From Liolophura sinensis (Eukaryota > Mollusca > Polyplacophora > Chitonida > Chitonidae), in NCBI RefSeq assembly GCF_032854445.1, contig NC_088299.1, positions 15,805,608 through 15,869,607 on the forward strand: 64,000 nt of DNA, written 5' to 3'. A program made the position numbers and the translations under genes. The notes under the pieces were generated by a model. It was not told the DNA's origin, made no database searches, and saw only the letters and a list, made by a program, of their open reading frames with translations. Position 1 is the first letter of the stretch; each line of letters opens with the position of its first letter. Positions 57,933 through 64,000 of this stretch are shown here, piece after piece.

Positions 57933-59714
57933 GATATGACTGAATTCTAACAGATGTTGATCCATGAACACACAGACACTGATAAGATACCAGGAACAGA
58001 TGGATACATGTACTACAATACAAGATGTCCTGAGGCTGCATGCACGAAGGAATCATCAGCCTAAGCTGATTGTACATCACTATGACCTTGATCATAGCCT
58101 TAACTAACAATCGACACATCTCTGCATGATGGCATTGTAAGCTAACATAGTTGTAACTTATGATCAGAAATTCAAATCTGACCAAGTGGTACATATTCAT
58201 AATCACCCCAAAATTAATGTTAAGTACAAATACTTGCCTTAGGTACTGTGTCTAGACAGTTAGTACTACTGACTCAGTAGTACTGAATAAAGATGTGCAA
58301 TGTAATTGTCTCAAAAAGACTTTTTTTTTCATTTTTTCATGTCTTGTAGTTGTTAGACACAGAATCATTAAGACGTAGAGCTCTTTTGAAAACGAAGGCA
58401 TGAAAAGTTATTGACTGGTACATTGTCAATTGTCAAGTACACAGGCCACCTTTATGAATGAGTCAACTTTGGCCTACGATCGTGGTTGTAACTTGAAAAA
58501 TTTACCATCGCATTACAATTCCTTTGTGCATGCAGTGCAACTTATTTTTAACAATTAATTGTAAACTCAATTATAGGGTCTGCAATCGATTGTAGCTCTG
58601 ATCTCTTTGTTCAAATGGGCCCTGGTCATGTTACATGTACAGTATGTAAATAATGTAGAGGTATGGAAATGCTCTTGTCTAGAGATCTCAGAAAAGAGGT
58701 GCCAGGTACATGAAATGTTCTCATCAAATCAATAAAATAATATTACACTTACAATATGGTCGTTTGAGGTCAACTCATTGACTGTACGTAGAGGATATAC
58801 AATGAGTGACCCATTATATGAATTTTATTAAATGAGTGGTGTAATTTTTCATTTGTTCTGAGCCTACAGAACAAATACATGTATGGCATGTCAAAGATGG
58901 GGCATTTAATCATGTTTATTTGCCCCTCCCAGTGTCATTGCTAAGACAGTTTCAGTGTTTGAGTATGATTTTCATATCTTTGCAGTGCAAATGGTAATTG
59001 GATAGAATGCCATATAATGATACCATAAGACAAGTTTTCTGAATGGTGTTGCTATTATTTACTACACTGTAAATAACTGTGTGAATAATGGACAAATTCA
59101 TAAACTTTAAAAAATTTGGCTTTATCACATGGTTGCATGTACACAAGGAAGTTCACAACAGGTTTCAATTTAAACCCTTTCAGGTGTGACACAGATTAAA
59201 TTTTGGACCGGCATTAACATGTCTCCTTATAGCAGTTCCACCCGCCTGCATATACTCTTGACAGTGTTTGCTCTGCTGTTTTAAAGACAATATATTAATA
59301 TTACACATGTGTTTCAGTCTAAACATGTTATTAATACATGCAGGGATGATGGAGTAATTTTATCTATTTTACCTCTCCACCTGTCACATACAGATGTACA
59401 CGGTTAGCTAACAATGCACATGTTCTGTGGTGTGATTAACCTGCTATTGCTGAAGGCTGTACAGACTTCTGAGGGAAAATACACTTGCCATACCTGTTGA
59501 AATATGATATATCCATGGCCTCAAGACATGGTAACAGATGTGACGGCATGCAACATGGCTAAATGTTTGACATGGCCAAGCTGTGCCAGTGACTCATGAA
59601 TATCACTACAAAGGCACATACTCAGAAAAGTGTACATAATTGTTCCATGATTAATCAATACAACGACACATAACCTCATGCAAGGAAAAACACCTTCTAA
59701 AATAACACAATACT

Positions 59715-60775
59715 TAGAGCCCCACTTTAATTAGGCTCTTCCCCTTGTCACAGCCCCACATAAACATGTACTCAGAGCCCCACTTAGTTAGGCTCTTCCC
59801 TTTGTCAAAGCCCCACATATAAATGTACTCAGAGCCCCACTTAGTTAGGCTCTTCCCTTTGTCAAAGCCCCACATACACATGTACTCAGAGGCCTGCTTT
59901 AATTAGACTCTTCCCTTTGTCAAAGCCCCATACATACATTTACTCAAAACCCCACTTTAGTTATGTTCACCAACTTGTTAAAGCCCACATACACATGTAC
60001 TAAAAGCCCCGCTTTAATTAGCTTCATCCACTTGTCAGTCCCACATACACGTGTACTCAGAGCCCCATTTTAATTAGGTTCATCCACTTGTCAAAGTCCC
60101 ACATATACATGTACTCAGAGCCCCACTTAGTTAGGCTCTTCCCTTTGTCAAAGCCCCACATACACATGAACTCAGAGCTCCACTTAGTTAGGCTCTTCCC
60201 CTTGTCACAGCCCCACATATACATGTACTCAAAGCCCCACTTTAATTAGGCTCTTCCCTTTGTCAAAGCCCCACATAAACATGTACTCAGAGCCCCACTT
60301 AGTTAGGCTCTTCCCTTTGTCAAAGCCCCACATACACATGAACTCAGAGCCCCACTCAGTTAGGCTCTTCCCTTTGTCAAAGCCCCACATACACATGAAC
60401 TCAGAGCCCCACTCAGTTAGGCTCTTCCCTTTGTCAAAGTCCCACATACACATGAACTCAGAGCTCCACTTAGTTAGGCTCTTCCCTTTGTCAAAGCCCC
60501 ACATACACATGAGCTCAGAGGCCTGCTTTAATTAGACTCTTCCCTTTGTCAAAGCCCCATATATACATTTACTCAAAACCCCAATTTAGTTATGTTCACC
60601 CACTTGTTAAAGCCCACATACACATGTACTAAAAGCCCCGCTTTAATTAGCTTCATCCACTTGTCAAAGTCCTACATACATGTGTACTCAGAGCCCCATT
60701 TTAATTAGGTTCATCCACTTGTCAAAGCCCCTCATACATGTGCATGTACTTAGAGCTCCACATACTGTGCTTGTA
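59715..60775. repeat. Minisatellite, about 57-base unit with a 629-base higher-order duplication
   Basis: The unit joins AGCCCCACTTAGTTAGGCTC, TTCCCTTTGTCAAAGCCCCA and CATACACATGTACTCAG. A rare-variant block starting GGCCTGCTTTAATTAGACTC at 59891 reappears with the same order of variants at 60520, so about 630 bases of array were duplicated as a block. Confidence 0.95.
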
Positions 60776-60879
60776 CATGTTATTAGAGCCTCACTTTAAT
60801 TAGGCTCATCCACATCTTAAAACCTAACAGACACGTACATGAACAACAATGGATAACCTCGTGCACTTGTAAACCAAGG

Positions 60880-61222
60880 CCCCACCTAATCTCAGGCACA
60901 TGGAAGTATAAGCCAAAGCCCTACTTACTTACAGGCTCATGCACATGCAAGTATACTAGCTATGGCCCCACTTAGGCCCATGCACTAGCACAATGTGAGT
61001 GAATATATAAAGCCAAAGCCACATCTACTTACCGGCTCATACACATGCAAGTACATATATATTAGCTATGGCCCCTCTTAGGCCCATGCACATGCACACT
61101 GTAAATGCATGTATAAGCCACAGCCTCACTTTCATGTAGGCTCATGCAACATAAATATTTGCTGGTCTCACTCAGGTTCAAGAACACACATGTACTATGT
61201 ACAGTAAATATAAGCCAAAGCC
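60880..61222. repeat. Diverged repeat units adjoining an exon donor
   Basis: Phrases TATAAGCCAAAGCC + CTACTTAC, ACTTACAGGCTCATGCACATG and CTACTTACCGGCTCATACAC recur at roughly 100-base spacing. They lead up to AAGCCAAAGCCCCACTTACC at the donor of the exon at 61231. They include gene-strand GTAAGT at 60923-60932 (twice, overlapping) and 61027-61032. Confidence 0.75.
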
Positions 61223-61230
61223 CCACTTAC

Positions 61231-61305
61231 CATCAAATTTCTTTTTATTTTCAAGTTTTTCCTGAAGCAGTGACTTCTCAAGTTTGGACTTGTGATCAAA
61301 CATAA
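61231..61305 (-). CDS. GOLIM4: GOLIM4-like gene, first exon in the window, start of the stem
   Basis: Acceptor CTTCATGTTTTCCAG/TTATGT, consensus donor GATG/GTAAGT, 75 bases, phase 1 to phase 1. The frame reads VMFDHKSKLEKSLLQEKLEN and KKKFD, taking the first base of the Val codon from the missing upstream exon. Vertebrate GOLIM4 has VVYEHRSRLEKSLQKERLEH followed by KK at the beginning of its lumenal coiled coil by memory, a close match over more than twenty residues. The cytoplasmic tail and membrane anchor would precede it and are not in the window. Confidence 0.93.
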
Positions 61306-61479
61306 CTGGAAAACATGAAGCCATTCAGTGCTGAATTGTGAACCCACAGCATCTGTCAGGGTCTCTAGGGTGAGGCGTAACTGTGATGCCCAGACCTAAA
61401 CATGAGGAAGTACTACATGTATGTCACTGTGATGCCCCAGCCCAAAAAATGATCCACGATTCACAAAGCAACCCTCCGT

Positions 61480-61885
61480 CCTATGTGTCCCACAACAACT
61501 GTCGGTCCTACCAGTGGGTGTCACAAACAACCTATCAATCCTATATGTCATAAAGCAACCTCAGGGTCTACGTGTCACGAAGCAACTCACGGTCCTTCAA
61601 AGCAACTCCCAGTCCAACGGATCACAAAGAAACCCTCAGCCCCACATGTAACAAAGCAATGTTCAGTCCTACGTGTCACAAAGCAACCCTCAGTCACATG
61701 TGTCACAGAGTAACCCTCAGTCCCATGTGTCACAAAGCAACCCTCAGTCCCATGTGTCACAAAGCAATCCTCAGTCCCATGTGTCACAATGCAATCCTCA
61801 GTCCTACATGTCACAAAGCAACCCTCAGTCATATGTGTCACAAAGAAGCCCTCAGTCCTATGTGTCACAAAGACGCCCTGATAGA
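61480..61885. repeat. Minisatellite, 27-base unit, about 15 copies
   Basis: Unit CACAAAGCAACCCTCAGTCC + TATGTGT. The left third is degenerate. 27 is a multiple of three, so frames stay open on both strands. Confidence 0.95.
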
Positions 61886-62876
61886 AATTATAAAATAACC
61901 TTCCCAGATAATATTTATCTGTGTCTGTGGTGAAATTTATTCAGGTTTAATATACATGTATTATGAGTATCTCTTCGATGTTTCCACGTGAATTACTGCA
62001 GAATGACCCACCCAGAAACGTGATCTGCGACATACAGTAGAGACATAACATGATATGCGATACATCAGAGACACCTCACCCTCAAGCAGTGATCCTGACA
62101 GTATAAGCGACTGAGAGCAGAGCAAAGCTGTTAGAACTCATCATTAGCTCTCTGCCCAATTTAGCATATGAAATTCAGTACATGCTCACATGGACCCTTA
62201 CTATTCTTAGTCAAACAGTCAGTGTTTGATAAAAGTTAGGAAAATTAAGGCAAGACAAAACTGAAGATAATGTTGGCAATATATTATTGTGTTGAAAAAA
62301 AAAATGGTTTTAAAGTCACATCCTAAATTATGTAAAAACTGAAGCCATGAGAAAACTATCAGCTTTGCCACTCAAAAGATAGCATAAATAAATATGCAGC
62401 ACCAAGTTTCCCCCAATCTCACCAATACATTGAAGACTATTCCATGAAATAGCCAGGCTGCTTGTTACAAAAACAGCACAATCTTACAGCCATTCCATTG
62501 TGCATTGCAGTGAGGCAGAAGAGTCTACTATATGGCAAGGAAACATGGAGACTAATGTATAACAGAAATTACACATTACTTGGCAATGATGGGATTATAA
62601 GGATTAATAAAATGATGAAGAACATGGCAAATGATGAGGACCAAAGACAAGATTAAAAGTTTTAGTCAGGTGTTTTACAAAGTTTAAATTAAGAATGAAG
62701 AACACTTACACATAAAACATATAGAAAGCAGGCATTTTACTCAACATATTCCTCTATATATACACACGTACTACCAATTAAATGTCCTTTTACACTGTAG
62801 AATGACCTTTGGAAAAACCCGCTTTCTGCATTTAAATGGGGTTAGGATTGATGGATACACCCTGGGCATCCTATTT

Positions 62877-63250
62877 GTATCAGAAGTAGTACACATGTAG
62901 CTGTAATGTCATGTAAACATCCTTAAAATATACATGTACACTGTAGGATGACCTACATACATCCTGAACATCCTGCCATGTTTGCAGGATGCATCCTAGA
63001 CATCCTACTTGTATCAGGGGTAGTACACATGTAGCTGTAATGTCATGTAAACATCCTTAAAATATACATGTACACTGTAGGATGACCTACATACATCCTG
63101 AACATTCTGCCATGTTTGCAGGATGCATCCTAGACATCCTACTTGTATCAGGGGTAGTACACATGTAGCTGTAATGTCATGTAAACATCCTTGTAATACA
63201 CACTGTAGAATGACCTTCATCATCCTGGACAGCCTTTAAAATACATCCTA
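62877..63250. repeat. Tandem repeat, 134-base unit, almost 3 copies
   Basis: GTATCAGGGGTAGTACACAT begins units at 62877, 63011 and 63145, spaced exactly 134. Each continues with GTAGCTGTAATGTCATGTAA and TGTAGGATGACCTACATACA. The unit itself contains smaller repeats (CATCCTGAACATCCTG, GCATCCTAGACATCCTAC). Confidence 0.95.
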
Positions 63251-64000
63251 GAATAATGACAGCATGGATTTGTATCATGAGCTTGTGAGGCCTCTTTCAC
63301 TATACTTCATTCGTCATACAATTTTTGTATGAACTCTCCTTGTAAATCATGTTGGCTAATGGTGCAATAACCTGGCAGCTTTTAGTTACAAGAATTTGGA
63401 CTTTTGAAAATGCATGGCCTGATGATCTAAAGTCTTTGTCCTGTGGACAGAATGTGACTGAATGATTCTGGTTTAATGCCACTGTTGGTGATAGGTAAGC
63501 TGTATTGTGGTGATACATTTTCCTTGCAGCACTGTCTTAACATACAAATACACTCATGGCATACTTCATAGCTACAAGTAGCTCTTTTGACTTGTGACCA
63601 TGGTAATATTCTGTACAAGTGGATTTGTTTAACATCTGCTACAAAATAGCAGAAAGTATTGATGTTTGGTTACTCTTGGACTTGGACTTTGTGAACAATC
63701 AATAAATCCATTCTCTGGGTTACTTTCTTGTTCATATACTGTATTACTTTCACCTGCTGAACCTATGTGCAAATTTCATGTACACATGTTTGTATGACAT
63801 TAATACTTATTTCACCTGAAGTTCAATCCATAAAAATGCACTTTCAGAAGCAAAAAAAAGGGCCTTAAAATAATACTTTTGACAGCCGTTTAAGATTTTC
63901 TGATAAAAAAAATTAATCAAACTTAACAACAACAAAGTGGGCTGACGAATATGTATAGATGCATCAATCTGAATCAAGAAAGTGTGAAATACAGTTGTCA

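Larger units (their letters stand above)
53499..61230 (-). other. Large intron (about 7.7 kb)
   Basis: Holds a MITE-like copy (54490), arrays at 54700, 55430, 56890 and 59715, and a SINE at 56499. 53640-54480 and 58000-59700 show nothing that I recognise. Confidence 0.6.
7918..61305 (-). other. GOLIM4: GOLIM4-like (GPP130) gene, 5'-incomplete, overall span
   Basis: Sixteen exon pieces on the minus strand form the coding region; phases agree at all junctions. Ending at the distal stop (7918) gives 500 residues in the window. Ending in the heptad-repeat exon (29258) gives 674. The vertebrate protein is about 700, of which roughly the first 60-70 residues, with the membrane anchor, are missing here. 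GOLIM4 is a type II cis-Golgi protein that cycles through endosomes and is known for manganese-induced loss from the Golgi in mammals. The visible part would be entirely lumenal: coiled-coil stem, Gln/Gly-rich linker, acidic tail. Exons are short and introns reach 7.7 kb. No transcript evidence is available, so the exon chain is a hand prediction. CASC4/GOLM1 proteins share the general plan but not the LEKSL and SQHE(D/E)LK landmarks as I recall them. Confidence 0.88.
61306..64000 (-). other. 5' intron, incomplete
   Basis: Contains the 27-base array at 61480 and the 134-base array at 62877. I searched the minus strand for a hydrophobic membrane-anchor exon and found none with acceptable splice sites, so the start of the gene is taken to lie beyond 64 kb. 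Confidence 0.6.

Noticed and set aside
56865-57971. Minus-strand frames with a 40-residue repeat, Cys and aromatic rich
   Set aside because: The strict 40-base period of the array explains them. They have no phase match to the flanking GOLIM4-like exons.
62700-62760. GTAAGTG on the minus strand near 62706 as a donor of the membrane-anchor exon
   Set aside because: The preceding gene-strand sequence contains a stop in the relevant frame and does not encode a membrane segment.
63740-63790. Possible upstream exon with gene-strand TTCAGCAG/GTGAAAG at about 63752-63757
   Set aside because: The sequence before this donor has no hydrophobic or coiled-coil coding stretch and no convincing acceptor, so it was not taken as the missing first exon.

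Overview
This is a window of animal nuclear DNA, most likely from a lophotrochozoan such as a mollusc or brachiopod. The evidence is GT-AG introns, no operon structure, an intact Tc1-type transposon, and several tRNA-derived SINE copies of the kind I associate with molluscs and brachiopods. The phylum is an inference, because no rRNA or mitochondrial marker is present.

One host gene dominates the window. It lies on the minus strand and runs from about 61.3 kb down to about 7.9 kb, with its 5' end beyond the right edge. I assembled 15 small exons plus one large alternative exon by hand. Every junction has AG/GT borders and the reading phase agrees across all of them. The product looks like GOLIM4 (GPP130), a type II Golgi membrane protein with a lumenal coiled-coil stem and a long acidic tail. 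Exons at 61.3-45.9 kb encode the stem, including LEKSLLQEKLENKK and MLK/SQHEDLK, which resemble the vertebrate protein as I remember it. Exons at 42.8-35.2 kb encode a Gln/Gly/Asn-rich linker with polyglutamine. The gene then has two compatible 3' ends. A 1,032-base exon at 30.3-29.3 kb carries about 26 copies of a QQEDNVN-type heptapeptide, its own stop and nearby AATAAA signals. Alternatively, five exons at 22.5-7.9 kb encode another acidic tail ending in HRRPEM, close to the vertebrate end HRRAEM. The cytoplasmic tail and transmembrane exon were not found and probably lie beyond 64 kb.

The introns are full of tandem repeats. I count more than twenty minisatellite arrays with units from about 20 to 134 bases, together roughly 20 kb or 30% of the window. 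The largest is about 66 copies of a 72-base unit at 35.66-40.44 kb. Two arrays appear to have grown out of the 5' splice-site region of the neighbouring exon, so the intron carries repeated decoy donor sites. Long open frames across these arrays are by-products of periodic sequence and are not annotated as genes.

Mobile DNA includes a Tc1/mariner (DD34E) transposase gene at the left edge, seven or eight SINE copies or fragments (three with visible target-site duplications), and four copies of a small element with CTTCAACCTTTTC inverted termini that looks like an undescribed MITE. The left 7 kb beyond the gene's 3' end holds the transposon, two SINE fragments and otherwise unremarkable AT-rich sequence.
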